Of a DNA stretch of 64,000 bases, positions 8,593 to 17,060 are shown one piece after another. The position numbers and the translations under genes were made by a program. The notes below the pieces were generated by a model. It made no database searches. It had not been told where the DNA came from and saw nothing but the letters and a program-made list of their open reading frames with translations. The number at the start of each line of letters is the position of its first letter. The stretch's first letter is position 1. The stretch is from positions 809,478-873,477 of the forward strand of contig NZ_KE150421.1 of the NCBI RefSeq assembly GCF_000411295.1, in the 5' to 3' direction. Source of the DNA: Paenisporosarcina sp. HGH0030 (lineage in GTDB: Bacteria > Bacillota > Bacilli > Bacillales_A > Planococcaceae).

Positions 8593-8846
8593 TCAAATTT
8601 TTGAGTGTTGTAACAGCTCTACTTCATTTGAAATTTTTTGTTGGACAAGATCAATCAATTCTTTTCGAAGGTGCTTTTCGTCCGCTTTAAAATACCGTCA
8701 GCCCATTTCTTAGGCTGACGGTGTACAAGTACATCATAATCTTCTGTTGACAAAAGATGGCGTTGATTTTGCACTTTACGTAAATCTTTCAAACTAAAGG
8801 GCAAATAACCAAATAAAAATGAAAAAGTCCGTACAGAATTAAACAA
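8593..8846 (-). pseudogene. Internally deleted lysophospholipid acyltransferase (PlsC-like) remnant
   Basis: The minus-strand frame from 8846 encodes 63 residues whose end (QPKKWADGILKRTKST) resembles the leader of Bacillales PlsC-type 1-acylglycerol-3-phosphate acyltransferases, then stops at 8655. A second minus-strand frame continues to the stop at 8593-8595 and encodes a tail (DEKHLRKELIDLVQQKI) like the C-terminus of the same family. The entire catalytic middle (HxxxxD, EGTR) is missing, and the two ends are out of frame across a junction near 8675-8690. The TTG start overlaps the dfrA stop by 8 bases, so the intact ancestor was probably coupled to dfrA. The family assignment rests on my reading of short terminal segments. 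Confidence 0.6.
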
Positions 8847-9339
8847 GCTCCTGCACCCTGTTTTTCTTTTTATAAATCATGTATTGGTATTGTAACCCGC
8901 TATCTGTTGTAATGGTTTCTGAAGTGGAAGCAACATCCCAGCCGTCTTCATAAGGAGGGAAAAACGTATCTCCTTCAAACTCATTCTGAATAAGCGTGAC
9001 ATAAATCAAGTCTGTATATGGTAGGACTTCCTTAAAAATTTGCTCCCCACCAATGACCATGACTTCTTCATGATGCTTTCTTGCAATCTCAATCGCTTCT
9101 TCAATCGAATGGACAACGGTTACTCCTTCAGGATTATAAGAAGTATTCCTTGTAATCACTATGTTCAAACGGCCAGGCAAAGGACGTCCAATGGATTCAA
9201 ACGTATTGCGTCCCATCACAATGGCCTTCCCCATCGTTTTTTCCTTAAAATAAGCCAGTTCATTTGGAATATGCCATGGCATTTTATTATCCTTGCCAAT
9301 TACGCGATTCATATCATGTGCAACGATTAATGAAATCAT
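8839..9339 (-). CDS. dfrA: Dihydrofolate reductase
   Basis: A 166-residue DHFR with the canonical MISLIVAHDMNRVIGKDN start, the MPWHIPNEL substrate-binding helix, MGRNTFESIGRPLPGR (NADPH-binding) and VIGGEQIF. It reduces dihydrofolate to tetrahydrofolate with NADPH, regenerating the cofactor consumed by ThyA. It lies 14 bases after thyA in the same direction, the usual thyA-dfrA operon. The ATG is preceded by GAAGGAG. Confidence 0.97.
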   Translation of the reverse strand: MISLIVAHDMNRVIGKDNKMPWHIPNELAYFKEKTMGKAIVMGRNTFESIGRPLPGRLNIVITRNTSYNPEGVTVVHSIEEAIEIARKHHEEVMVIGGEQIFKEVLPYTDLIYVTLIQNEFEGDTFFPPYEDGWDVASTSETITTDSGLQYQYMIYKKKNRVQELV

Positions 9340-9353
9340 AAAACTCCTTCTCT

Positions 9354-10298
9354 CTACACCGCAATCGGTGCTTTAATTCGTGGATGTGGATTGTATCCTT
9401 CTACTGAAATATCCGAGGTTTCCAAATCAAATATGGACTTCTTATCACTTGAAATCGACAATGTGGGCAAATCACGAGGCTCCCTCGCAAGTTGTTCATT
9501 CACTTGATCCATATGATTTGAATAAATGTGCGCGTCGCCTAGTGTATGGACAAATTCGCCGACTTCCAGATTGCATTCCCTTGCAATCAAATGGGTCAAT
9601 AAAGCGTAAGAAGCAATGTTAAAAGGTACACCCAAGAACACATCAGCACTGCGCTGATACAATTGACATGACAGCTTGTTGTCGGCAACATAAAACTGGA
9701 AAAATGTATGACACGGAGGCAAGGCCATTTGATCGACTTCAGATGGATTCCATGCAGTGACAATATGTCGTCTAGAATCTGGATTGTTTTTTAGTGACGT
9801 GATGAGATTCTTCAACTGATCAATTGATGTCCCATCAGCCGATGGCCATGAACGCCATTGACGGCCATACACAGGACCTAGGTCCCCATAGTTTTTCGCA
9901 AACTCATCATCGGACAGAATTTTCTCTCTGAAAACGGTCATTTGTTCATCCACAATTTGCTGAAATGCTTCATCTTGGGCTGCACGCAAACCAAAGTCCG
10001 TCATATCCGGACCATTATAGTCTTCGCTATTTACCCATTTTTCAAAAGCCCATTCATCCCAAATATGGTTGTTTTCAGCGATTAACGTTTTTACATTGGT
10101 ATCCCCTTTTAAAAACCAAAGCAATTCAGAAACAATCAATCTCATTGCTGTCCGTTTTGTTGTCATTAAAGGAAATCCTTTCGTTAAATCGAAACGCATT
10201 TGATAGCCGAAAATACTTTTTGTACCGGTTCCCGTACGGTCATCTTTTACTGCACCATTAGCCAGAATTGTTTTACAAAGTTGCAAATACTGATCCAT
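9354..10298 (-). CDS. thyA: Thymidylate synthase ThyA
   Basis: A 314-residue ThyA of the longer Lactobacillus casei type, with an insertion of about 50 residues after the first third (segment around [20 protein letters not shown]). The catalytic Cys is in [11 protein letters not shown], and the folate/dUMP-binding [20 protein letters not shown] segment is intact. It converts dUMP to dTMP using methylene-tetrahydrofolate. An upstream extension to 10352 is rejected because CTGGAGG sits 8 bases before ATG 10296-10298. Followed directly by dfrA. Confidence 0.97.
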   Translation of the reverse strand: MDQYLQLCKTILANGAVKDDRTGTGTKSIFGYQMRFDLTKGFPLMTTKRTAMRLIVSELLWFLKGDTNVKTLIAENNHIWDEWAFEKWVNSEDYNGPDMTDFGLRAAQDEAFQQIVDEQMTVFREKILSDDEFAKNYGDLGPVYGRQWRSWPSADGTSIDQLKNLITSLKNNPDSRRHIVTAWNPSEVDQMALPPCHTFFQFYVADNKLSCQLYQRSADVFLGVPFNIASYALLTHLIARECNLEVGEFVHTLGDAHIYSNHMDQVNEQLAREPRDLPTLSISSDKKSIFDLETSDISVEGYNPHPRIKAPIAV

Positions 10299-10325
10299 AT
10301 ATATAACCTCCAGAAATTTAGATGT

Positions 10326-10363
10326 GAAAAAACCTTTTTCAGCGACATGCATTGAAAAAGGTC
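10326..10363 (-). terminator. Terminator after ypjP
   Basis: Arms AAAAACCTTTTTC and GAAAAAGGTCTT around a 14-base loop; the minus-strand product ends in TTTTTTC. It lies 8 bases beyond the ypjP stop and separates it from thyA. Confidence 0.8.
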
Positions 10364-10370
10364 TTATGCA

Positions 10371-10949
10371 TTATGATAACCACTTTGGTGGCATGTTTTT
10401 CGACCAATAAATATCACCTAACATGTAGTGTTTGGCGAATTCATCTGACGATGTATGGTAATGAAAATTAAAATAATAACCGTCTTGAGGTCGGTTCTCC
10501 GTTCTTACATGAAAACGGATTACATCGGATTTCGTTGTTGTATCAAAAATGTGGAAAATCTTTTCACTGTGATCCCCGGATGGGTTTTCACTAATTGCCA
10601 ATGAGTTGAGTGTTTTGTTGTCCATTTCAAATAAAGTCATTTCAATCGCTTCTTGAATTTTCGGGAAGATGACTTCGTCAAATTCATTGGTGATAACGGG
10701 ACCAATACGTGAGCCGAACTTAACTAATGATTGCTCTTTTGCTTGAACAATGGCATCTTCAAGAAAAGTAGATGGTGCTTCTTCAGACCATTCCACAGCA
10801 TATGTAGGTTGCGTATTGTGGGAAGAAATCGATTTTTGGTTCGCTTTTTCATCCAGTAAGTTTTCCCAAATTACATGGTTAGGCGATATTACACCAAATG
10901 TCAGAAGTGCAACTGCAATTACTAACGTTTTCTGAATCCAATTTTTCAT
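10371..10949 (-). CDS. ypjP: YpjP-family secreted or membrane-anchored protein
   Basis: A 192-residue protein with an N-terminal hydrophobic segment (residues 6-22) that acts as a signal or anchor. The C-terminal signature GYYFNFHYHTSSDEFAKHY followed by GDIYWSKNMPPKW identifies the YpjP family. Function is unknown. Its position upstream of thyA-dfrA matches B. subtilis, where ypjP neighbours thyB-dfrA. Confidence 0.85.
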   Translation of the reverse strand: MKNWIQKTLVIAVALLTFGVISPNHVIWENLLDEKANQKSISSHNTQPTYAVEWSEEAPSTFLEDAIVQAKEQSLVKFGSRIGPVITNEFDEVIFPKIQEAIEMTLFEMDNKTLNSLAISENPSGDHSEKIFHIFDTTTKSDVIRFHVRTENRPQDGYYFNFHYHTSSDEFAKHYMLGDIYWSKNMPPKWLS

Positions 10950-11094
10950 CCATTATCACCTTCAAGTTTGTACAATTTTTAACAAGATTCTATAAGTTAT
11001 ACGAATTGAATCACGAAAAGGTTTCATCTTTCTATAATTCATTGTACAATAAAAATGTAGAAATCGCTTCGTTTTTTAAGTAGGAGGAATTATT

Positions 11095-11172
11095 ATGGAC
11101 ATGCATACAGTGATTGGAATTGGAATGTTACTTTTGCTCGCGTACTTGACTTCTTTAAACTTTACAGACTGA
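11095..11172 (+). CDS. 25-residue hydrophobic membrane peptide
   Basis: A short plus-strand frame (MDMHTVIGIGMLLLLAYLTS and five more residues) preceded by a very strong ribosome binding site (TAGGAGG, 7 bases before the ATG) and followed after 5 bases by a clear terminator. Residues 5-20 form one transmembrane helix. A possible promoter is TTTCAT (11022-11027), 17 bases, TACAAT (11045-11050). The complete small transcription unit argues that it is real. Function and family are unknown to me. It is divergent from ypjP and convergent with the ypiP-like methyltransferase gene. Confidence 0.65.
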   Translation: MDMHTVIGIGMLLLLAYLTSLNFTD

Positions 11173-11177
11173 ACATG

Positions 11178-11213
11178 AAAAGCTGCAACTCATTCATTGA
11201 GTTGCAGCTTTTT
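11178..11213. terminator. Bidirectional terminator between the 25-aa gene and the ypiP-like gene
   Basis: Arms AAAAGCTGCAACTCA (11178-11192) and TGAGTTGCAGCTTTTT (11198-11213) with a 5-base loop, flanked by A and T runs so it works on both strands. The TGA stop of the minus-strand methyltransferase (11194-11196) lies in the loop, so its last codons form one arm of the stem. Confidence 0.88.
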
Positions 11214-11985
11214 CTATGAATCCATAATGAAATTTTGTATTTGGCCGTTTGATTTGTTCAAAACCAAACTGTTCGAACCAAGGTGAGCCAAAATGCGCCT
11301 TTAACACTACTCGCTTTTTAGCAACGCGTTTTGCTTCCTCTACCCATTCTTCGTTTAAAGCATCCTGAATCCCCAATGCCCGCAACGGACTTATATTTAC
11401 TGACTCCGTAATCGAAGTTTCAAACATAGGGTCCATATAAATGACATCAACAGATTTGTCTGCTAGCTGCTTCAAATAAGTAACAGCATCAGAAGAAATC
11501 ACTTGAATACGATTCATGAGGCTTTGATATTCCGTATGATCAGTTCGCCCTCTATGAAAAGCTTCTTTTAAAATAAACGCAAGCACAGGATTAGCTTCGC
11601 AGCCATGAATGGTGCCAGTCTCCCCTACTGCATACGCGGCCAACAAACTATCTGATGCATAACCAAGTGTACAATCCAAGAAAGAATCCCCGGTTTGCAG
11701 TTGACATACATCCAGCAAAGGATCATGTTCTCCTCTTGACACTCGTTTCAATCGGAACATTGCGGAGCTTGGATGATAAAAGAACGGTTCTTTTGAGTTT
11801 AACGCATGATACTCCCAGCGACTTTTAGCCGCCACGAGCACATAACTTTGATAATGTTGCTGTAATTGTGTGACGGTTCTTTTCTGACGGTCAACATAAG
11901 ACAATCCCAACTTCGCTGATGCATTTTTCGCGAACTGTATCGTCAAATCGGTTGGCCTGCCAGCAGTAGTTACAATCGCTTTCAC
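11194..11985 (-). CDS. YpiP-family class I SAM-dependent methyltransferase (RsmJ-like)
   Basis: A 263-residue protein with a central Rossmann methyltransferase core: the SAM-binding motif is GDSFLDCTLGYASDSLLAA and the catalytic-site motif is YMDPMF in place of NPPY. The same core is found in RsmJ (16S rRNA m2G1516) and in B. subtilis YpiP, which I think is the orthologue. The first 75 residues form a separate N-terminal region. The GTG start overlaps the stop of brxA by 4 bases, so translation is coupled. The substrate is not established; rRNA is the most likely guess. Confidence 0.8.
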   Translation of the reverse strand: MKAIVTTAGRPTDLTIQFAKNASAKLGLSYVDRQKRTVTQLQQHYQSYVLVAAKSRWEYHALNSKEPFFYHPSSAMFRLKRVSRGEHDPLLDVCQLQTGDSFLDCTLGYASDSLLAAYAVGETGTIHGCEANPVLAFILKEAFHRGRTDHTEYQSLMNRIQVISSDAVTYLKQLADKSVDVIYMDPMFETSITESVNISPLRALGIQDALNEEWVEEAKRVAKKRVVLKAHFGSPWFEQFGFEQIKRPNTKFHYGFIEKAATQ

Positions 11986-12419
11986 GCAGATGTAACTTGG
12001 TTCAATACTTGAACTAAATGATCTTTGATTTGTTCCATCGGAAACCCTTCAATTTGTTCACGCGGAATGAAGTAAGCTAGTTGACCATCTTTCACAACTG
12101 CAATTGAAGGTGAACTTGGTGGCACTTCTTCAAAGTAAGTGCGCATTTGATAAGTCGCTTCCTGGTCCTGTCCTGCAAAAACAGTTACCAAATGTTCAGG
12201 CTTATTTTCCACTTCTGTTAATGCCTCAGAGACTGCCGGACGTGCCAATCCAGCTGCACAACCACAAACGGAATTAATTACGACTAAAGATGTTCCTTTA
12301 ACCTCCGCCATATGTTCATTCACCATATCGGCAGTCGTCAATTCCTTGAAGCCAACATTCACTAGTTCTGCTCTCATGGGTTTAACTACTTCTTTCATGT
12401 ATTCATCGTATGCATTCAT
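11982..12419 (-). CDS. brxA: Bacilliredoxin BrxA (YphP-type)
   Basis: A 145-residue thioredoxin-fold protein with the unusual CGC active site (NSVCGCAAGLARP) that defines BrxA/BrxB. Bacilliredoxins remove bacillithiol from S-bacillithiolated proteins, so the host probably makes bacillithiol. Synteny (ypiP-yphP-ypgR) supports YphP/BrxA rather than YqiW/BrxB. The ATG at 12417-12419 has GAGG 9 bases upstream; the frame is open 8 codons further but without a ribosome binding site. Confidence 0.9.
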   Translation of the reverse strand: MNAYDEYMKEVVKPMRAELVNVGFKELTTADMVNEHMAEVKGTSLVVINSVCGCAAGLARPAVSEALTEVENKPEHLVTVFAGQDQEATYQMRTYFEEVPPSSPSIAVVKDGQLAYFIPREQIEGFPMEQIKDHLVQVLNQVTSA

Positions 12420-12546
12420 ATATTTCGCCTCTTTCGTTTTCAATTGCTATATTTGGCGTAATCTTTTTCAATCTTTATCATAACGTGTATTTCGAATGAT
12501 TTCACTTATTCTAGATGTTTTAATAGAAATGGTAATGAGAATTGCA

Positions 12547-12590
12547 AAAATGTTAGCAAATGTGATACGAATCACTTATGCTAACATTTT
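12547..12590 (-). terminator. Terminator after the YpgR-like gene
   Basis: Long arms AAAATGTTAGCAAATGTGAT and ATCACTTATGCTAACATTTT around a 4-base loop, with two central mismatches. It lies 23 bases past the stop of the YpgR-like gene; the U-tract on the minus strand is TTTTTG. Confidence 0.75.
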
Positions 12591-12612
12591 CCCAAAAAAC
12601 TTCACTTAAAAA

Positions 12613-13731
12613 CTACTGATTTCTCGCTTCAGTCATCTGTTTCCAAACAGAGCCTTTTGCTTCTTCGCCTTGCTCGATGCGGGCAATGGCCATATTGACT
12701 TGGAGCTTCACTTCAAATTCAGTATCCTCTTTCGCCTGATGAAGGGCAGGTAAAGAATTTTCAGTTCCTGTCTCATATAAGTACATTGCCGCGCGCCAGC
12801 GTACGAGTTTATTTTTATCAGCTAAAGCATGTTGCATCGCTTTTTCAAATTGTGGGAACCCAAGATCGCTCATGCAATCTCCTGCTGTCCGTCTAACTGA
12901 TGGACTTTTATCCTGTAACGCCTTTTCCATATAATGAATGACTTCTTCGTTATCAATCATACCTAGATAAACGGTAGCTAGTCGGCGAATTGACATTTGT
13001 TCATCTTCCAATGCTTTGGCCAGTAGTGGCAAGTCTTCGACTGATGGGTCTGCAATTTGATCAAGCAATTGGAATCGTTCTTCCCATGCATCTACTTGGA
13101 ATTCTTCGAGACTTACTTTGTGACCACGAACAATCGTTTCATTTTTCGGACTCTTCGCTGCTTCTACCAACATACTCAGACGAGAATCAGGATAAGTGGC
13201 TTCGATTTCTTCTTTGATCTGTTCGGCAATTTCTTTTATCTCACCGTAACGGACTCCGAAATCTGTCCATTTGCGCTGCAATATATAGTTTTCATCCTGA
13301 TCTTGCATGCTTGCATTCATGGCTTCAACAAACCGAGGAGACAGGCCGATACGTTCTTCAGATGTTTGGTCAAATATTTTCACTTGAAGAGGAATTCCTT
13401 TGATTTGTTGTACATGTACATAAACTTCCCCGAAGTGTTCGTCCACTTGTACTTCACTTGCAATGGCTTGGTCATTTTCGCCAAATACGTTTCGTACTTC
13501 AGCTAATATTTGTTCCCAGTCATTTTTAGCCAACCGTTCAATCGCTAAAAAATCCGCTACATGATAAATCCCTTTAACGCCAGGTATATTTAAAATGGAG
13601 ACGATTTCCTGAGGTGCCTCTGACGTTTCATCCTTTTTATAATTAAAACTTTTTCCAAAAGGAAGTTCATGGTCAACAATTACTTTCATGGTATTCGGAC
13701 TTGGTGTCGGTTCAATTGTGAGTATTTTCAT
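12613..13731 (-). CDS. YpgR / conserved virulence factor C-like protein: Nfu N-terminal domain plus HEAT repeats
   Basis: A 372-residue cytosolic protein. Residues 1-85 form a NifU/Nfu N-terminal domain (EPTPSPNTMKVIVD, then GVKGIYHVADFLAIER). The middle holds a domain of unknown role, and about 215-360 consists of HEAT-like repeats (PLLAKALEDEQMSIRRLATV; SPSVRRTAGDCMSDLGFPQF; NKLVRWRAAMYLYETGTENS). This architecture is that of B. subtilis YpgR and Staphylococcus CvfC. The function is unclear; an Fe-S or protein-scaffold role is plausible from the domains but there is no CxxC cluster motif. AGGAGG lies 8 bases before the ATG. Confidence 0.85.
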   Translation of the reverse strand: MKILTIEPTPSPNTMKVIVDHELPFGKSFNYKKDETSEAPQEIVSILNIPGVKGIYHVADFLAIERLAKNDWEQILAEVRNVFGENDQAIASEVQVDEHFGEVYVHVQQIKGIPLQVKIFDQTSEERIGLSPRFVEAMNASMQDQDENYILQRKWTDFGVRYGEIKEIAEQIKEEIEATYPDSRLSMLVEAAKSPKNETIVRGHKVSLEEFQVDAWEERFQLLDQIADPSVEDLPLLAKALEDEQMSIRRLATVYLGMIDNEEVIHYMEKALQDKSPSVRRTAGDCMSDLGFPQFEKAMQHALADKNKLVRWRAAMYLYETGTENSLPALHQAKEDTEFEVKLQVNMAIARIEQGEEAKGSVWKQMTEARNQ

Positions 13732-13757
13732 GCAAAACGCCTCCTACTTGGATATTA

Positions 13758-15638
13758 TCATGACCCAATAATTTCTTGCAGATAACCCCATCGCTCAATT
13801 AAGTGGTTATATTGCTCATTTAAAGCCTCGAGTTGATTCGTTGCTTTTTGTAATTTTTCGAAGTCTGCACCCGCAGATTCCACTTCTTTTTCGGCAACGA
13901 TAATCGCCTCTTCTATTTTTTCGATATCTGATTCAATGGTTTCCCATTCTTTTTGTTCTTTGAATGACAATTTTTTCTTTTGTTCTTTCGGCTTTACAGG
14001 TTCGGTTTTTTCGATAACAACCGTATCTTCCACAATCACTTCAGGAGATTGCAGTAAAAAGTCAGAATAAATTTCCTGTACTTCTCGAGTATTCCCTTTG
14101 CCGTCTAGTACCCATAATTTTTTCGCAATACGATCCAAGAAGAAACGATCATGCGAAATTGTGATGACAACACCTGGGAATTGTTCGATGAAATCTTCCA
14201 ACACCGACAATGTTTGAATGTCCAGGTCATTTGTTGGCTCATCCAATAGCAAGACATTTGGTTGTTCCATAAGAAGTTTTAGCAAATGAAGTCTTTTGCG
14301 TTCTCCACCAGACAATTTCCCAATTGGCGTTCCATGAACTTTTAGTGGGAACAAGAATCGTTCAAGCATTTGGGCAGCTGAATGTCTTACTCCATCCGAT
14401 CCTTCAATATCATTTGAAGACTCTCGAACATATTCAATCATACGAGTGTTCGGATTCATTGGTGGGATGGTTTGCTCGAAATGAGCGATTTTGACCGTTT
14501 GCCCAATACTCAATTCACCACTGTCTGGCTCTATTTTTTCTGCCAGCATATTGATTAATGTACTTTTCCCGGCACCATTTGGTCCAACAATACCAATTCG
14601 ATCTCCTGGTTGCAGTAAAAACGAAAAATCTTTGATGATTTGTTTTCCTGCATATGCTTTTGATAAATCAATGCCTTCAAGCACTTTTTTACCTAATCGC
14701 GTCGTTGCCAGTTTCATGTCTAGAGATGTGTTGTCATTGTTACGGTCCATTTGGTCGTCCAATTGCTCAAATCGCTGAATACGCGCTTTTTGTTTAGTTG
14801 TTCTCGCTTTGGCACCGCGTCGGATCCATTTCAGTTCAGAACGGAATCGGTTCTGCAATTTCAATTGAGAAGATGCTGCCATTTCTTCACGAATGGCTTT
14901 CGCTTCCAAATAATCTCCATAATTTCCACGGTGAGTGTACATTGTTTGGTCAGCAATTTCATAAATATGAGTAGATACGCCATCCAGGAAATATCTATCA
15001 TGGGTTACGAATATAATAGCACTGGACAAACGTGCCAAGCTTTCTTGTAACCATTCTGATGATTGAACATCCAAATGGTTGGTAGGCTCGTCCAATAATA
15101 TTAAGTCTGCAGGTTCTATTAATACTTTAGCTAACGCCACACGTTTCAATTGTCCACCCGAAAGTTCATTTACTTTTTGGTCGAACATATCAATTCCAAG
15201 TTTCGATAAGGCTGTTTTAGCGACTGCATTGATATCCCAAGCATTATATTGGTCCATTTCCTGCTGTATTTTCATGTAGGCGTCCTGATTTTCGACAGAT
15301 GACGAATCTTCAGTTAATTTTTCAAGAGCATCTTCGTACTTTCTATTAATCTGTAATACAGGTGCATCTCCACTGAACACCGCTTGTAATACCGTTAAAT
15401 CCTCTGCGAATTGAGGGTCCTGTTCTAAAAACGATATACGGTATTGGTTCGGATGGTCCATTGAGAGTTGATCTGCCTCTATCTGATTGGCAAGAATGGA
15501 AAGAAACGTTGATTTACCTGTTCCATTAACACCAATCAGTCCAGCACGTTCGCCAGCGTATATTGTAAAATCGATGTTTTCAAATAACGTTTTTTCTCCA
15601 ACCGTTTTTGTTAAGTTTGATACGATTAAATGGCTCAT
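13758..15638 (-). CDS. ABC-F family ATPase (Uup/YfmR type)
   Basis: A 626-residue soluble protein with two ABC domains and no membrane segments. Domain 1 has Walker A GVNGTGKST (36-44), signature LSGGQ and LLDEPTNHLD; domain 2 has GPNGAGKST, LSGGERKR and LLDEPTNDLD. The linker between them is rich in Arg/Lys (RRGAKARTTKQKARIQ), typical of a P-site tRNA interaction motif, and a C-terminal coiled coil (about 545-620) follows. ABC-F proteins act on ribosomes; the coiled-coil C-terminus places this with Uup/YfmR, which helps ribosomes stalled on hard-to-translate sequences. The HD gene upstream overlaps its start by 4 bases. Confidence 0.9.
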   Translation of the reverse strand: MSHLIVSNLTKTVGEKTLFENIDFTIYAGERAGLIGVNGTGKSTFLSILANQIEADQLSMDHPNQYRISFLEQDPQFAEDLTVLQAVFSGDAPVLQINRKYEDALEKLTEDSSSVENQDAYMKIQQEMDQYNAWDINAVAKTALSKLGIDMFDQKVNELSGGQLKRVALAKVLIEPADLILLDEPTNHLDVQSSEWLQESLARLSSAIIFVTHDRYFLDGVSTHIYEIADQTMYTHRGNYGDYLEAKAIREEMAASSQLKLQNRFRSELKWIRRGAKARTTKQKARIQRFEQLDDQMDRNNDNTSLDMKLATTRLGKKVLEGIDLSKAYAGKQIIKDFSFLLQPGDRIGIVGPNGAGKSTLINMLAEKIEPDSGELSIGQTVKIAHFEQTIPPMNPNTRMIEYVRESSNDIEGSDGVRHSAAQMLERFLFPLKVHGTPIGKLSGGERKRLHLLKLLMEQPNVLLLDEPTNDLDIQTLSVLEDFIEQFPGVVITISHDRFFLDRIAKKLWVLDGKGNTREVQEIYSDFLLQSPEVIVEDTVVIEKTEPVKPKEQKKKLSFKEQKEWETIESDIEKIEEAIIVAEKEVESAGADFEKLQKATNQLEALNEQYNHLIERWGYLQEIIGS

Positions 15639-16270
15639 TTTTCTTCACTCGTTTCTATTTTCAGTTGGTCGATAAATGCCAACATAAATTCATGACGCTG
15701 CAACGCTAATTTTTTTCCTGTTTCGGTTACCATTAAATCTTTCAGTAAAAGCAATTTCTCGTAAAAATGTGTGACGGATGCTGTTTCTTTATTGCGGTAT
15801 TCCGATACGGACATGTTCATTCTTGCCGTTTCAGACCAATCGTACAACTTTCTACCCTTAGCTCCGCCATATGCAAACGTTCTGGCGATTCCCACCGCAC
15901 CGATTGCATCCAGACGATCTGCATCACGGACAATCTTGGCTTCAATTGTTTTGGCTTCTTTTTCGTGTCCACCACTGAAGGAAACAGATTCAATAATCTC
16001 AACTATTTGTTGTCGATCACTCAATGGCAAGTCTAGTTCGTCCAAAATGGCATTTTCTTTCGCCTTGCCTTCTATGCCACTATATTTAACATCACTGACA
16101 TCATGAAGAAGTACAGCTAGTTCTATTAAATCTGTACGAACGGTCCCTTCTTCCTGACTGATGATTTGGGCGTTTTTTCTCACACGTTCAATATGTTGAA
16201 AATCATGACTTGCGTCAAATTGATTGTATATATCTTTTACTAGTCGTTCACATTTTTCAATCGCATTCAA
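15635..16270 (-). CDS. ypgQ: HD-domain phosphohydrolase (YpgQ)
   Basis: A 211-residue HD-superfamily protein. Metal ligands are visible as the H of SHDFQHIERV, the HD pair of LLHDVSD, and a distal D in IVRDADRLDAIGAVG. It matches YpgQ, a metal-dependent pyrophosphohydrolase acting on (d)NTPs in published work on the B. subtilis protein. The start is TTG with AGGAAG 6 bases upstream. The stop overlaps the start of the ABC-F gene (ATGA type), so the two are in one operon. Confidence 0.88.
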   Translation of the reverse strand: MNAIEKCERLVKDIYNQFDASHDFQHIERVRKNAQIISQEEGTVRTDLIELAVLLHDVSDVKYSGIEGKAKENAILDELDLPLSDRQQIVEIIESVSFSGGHEKEAKTIEAKIVRDADRLDAIGAVGIARTFAYGGAKGRKLYDWSETARMNMSVSEYRNKETASVTHFYEKLLLLKDLMVTETGKKLALQRHEFMLAFIDQLKIETSEEK

Positions 16271-16361
16271 TTTGATCTTCCTTCCTTAACAGACAATACT
16301 TCACTATTAGTATCATTGCATAAATCAAGCTCAAACCGCAACACACTGAATCGACAGAAAA

Positions 16362-16390
16362 TTGACTAGTTTCGACAATTCATGTATAGT
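16362..16390 (+). promoter_or_regulatory. Sigma-A-type promoter of the first cold-shock gene
   Basis: TTGACT (16362-16367), 17-base spacer, TATAGT (16385-16390). The inferred transcript start is near 16397, leaving a leader of about 75 bases before the csp start, in keeping with the long regulatory leaders of cold-shock mRNAs. Confidence 0.75.
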
Positions 16391-16473
16391 ATATCCATCC
16401 ATTCACGGAATATTTTGTAATCTGTGGTTGTGGAAATTGACATTTCACTCGAATAGTATGAGGAGGAACGTTC

Positions 16474-16677
16474 ATGCACCAAGGCAAGGTAAAATGGTTC
16501 AACAATGAAAAAGGTTACGGATTTATTGAATACAATGATGGTGAAGATGTGTTCGTCCATTTTACTGGAATTCAAGGTGATGGATTCCGAACGTTAGATG
16601 AAGGTCAAGTTGTCTCCTTCGAAATTATCGATGGCAATCGAGGTCCACAAGCCGCAAACGTTCTATTGATTACATAA
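16474..16677 (+). CDS. Cold-shock protein (CspA family)
   Basis: A 67-residue OB-fold nucleic-acid chaperone with RNP1 (KGYGFIE) and RNP2 (VFVHF) intact. It binds single-stranded RNA and DNA and prevents mRNA structure at low temperature. GAGGAGG lies 7 bases before the ATG. It has its own promoter and terminator, so it is monocistronic. Its position next to the ypeQ-like gene matches B. subtilis cspD, but I do not assign an exact orthologue. A second Csp (18381-18581) is about 1.7 kb away in the opposite direction. Confidence 0.95.
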   Translation: MHQGKVKWFNNEKGYGFIEYNDGEDVFVHFTGIQGDGFRTLDEGQVVSFEIIDGNRGPQAANVLLIT

Positions 16678-16685
16678 TAAAGTCG

Positions 16686-16715
16686 ACCCACCAATCAGAT
16701 GATTGGTGGGTTTTA
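16686..16715. terminator. Terminator between csp and the ypeQ-like gene
   Basis: Arms ACCCACCAATC and GATTGGTGGGT around a 4-base loop followed by TTTT on the plus strand, serving csp; the minus-strand ypeQ-like gene ends 9 bases further. Confidence 0.82.
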
Positions 16716-16724
16716 TATGGTAGA

Positions 16725-16916
16725 CTATTTGGTTTTTACTTTATTGAGTTCTTGCCCTAGAAACTGCAATTGGTCACCAACGGTACAGCTATTTATACAG
16801 AAACGGTGAGCCAATGTTTTTCCGCCGTTTATCTTGAGTTCTCTTTTAATGAAGCAACCATCGCAATAAGTCTCAAGCAAATCGTCAATTTCACTGATTA
16901 CTGTTAGTTTGTTCAA
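16725..16916 (-). CDS. ypeQ: YpeQ-like zinc-finger protein
   Basis: A 63-residue protein with a probable zinc site: CDGC (18 and 21), HRFC and a further C in INSCTVG. The pattern YCDGCFIKRELK, then AHRFCINSCTVG, is that of YpeQ (zinc-finger domain protein) of Bacillales. Function unknown. The start is TTG with AAAGG about 12 bases upstream, so the exact start is less certain. Located between csp and ypdP exactly as in B. subtilis. Confidence 0.8.
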   Translation of the reverse strand: MNKLTVISEIDDLLETYCDGCFIKRELKINGGKTLAHRFCINSCTVGDQLQFLGQELNKVKTK

Positions 16917-17003
16917 AATTGCTTCATCCTTTCATAGAAGTCACACACTTCTTAATTTTACACTCTATTCACTAAGAAAGTGCTACTTTATCTTACACCC
17001 TCA

Positions 17004-17032
17004 TTGCTTTTGCTTGCAACTGACATTATAAT
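17004..17032 (+). promoter_or_regulatory. Sigma-A-type promoter of ypdP
   Basis: TTGCTT (17004-17009), 17-base spacer, perfect TATAAT (17027-17032). Transcription would begin near 17039 and run into the candidate preQ1 riboswitch. Confidence 0.75.
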
Positions 17033-17060
17033 AGTCAAGTTGGAAATCAACACGTTTTTT

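Noticed and set aside
12500-12546. Fur/Per-like box (TAATGAGAATTG) upstream of the bacilliredoxin gene
   Set aside because: Only a half site agrees with a Fur consensus; no palindrome of sufficient quality.
13057-13506. 149-codon plus-strand frame opposite the YpgR-like gene
   Set aside because: It is antisense to a well-supported gene, has no ribosome binding site and its product is a low-complexity Phe/His-rich sequence typical of an antisense shadow.
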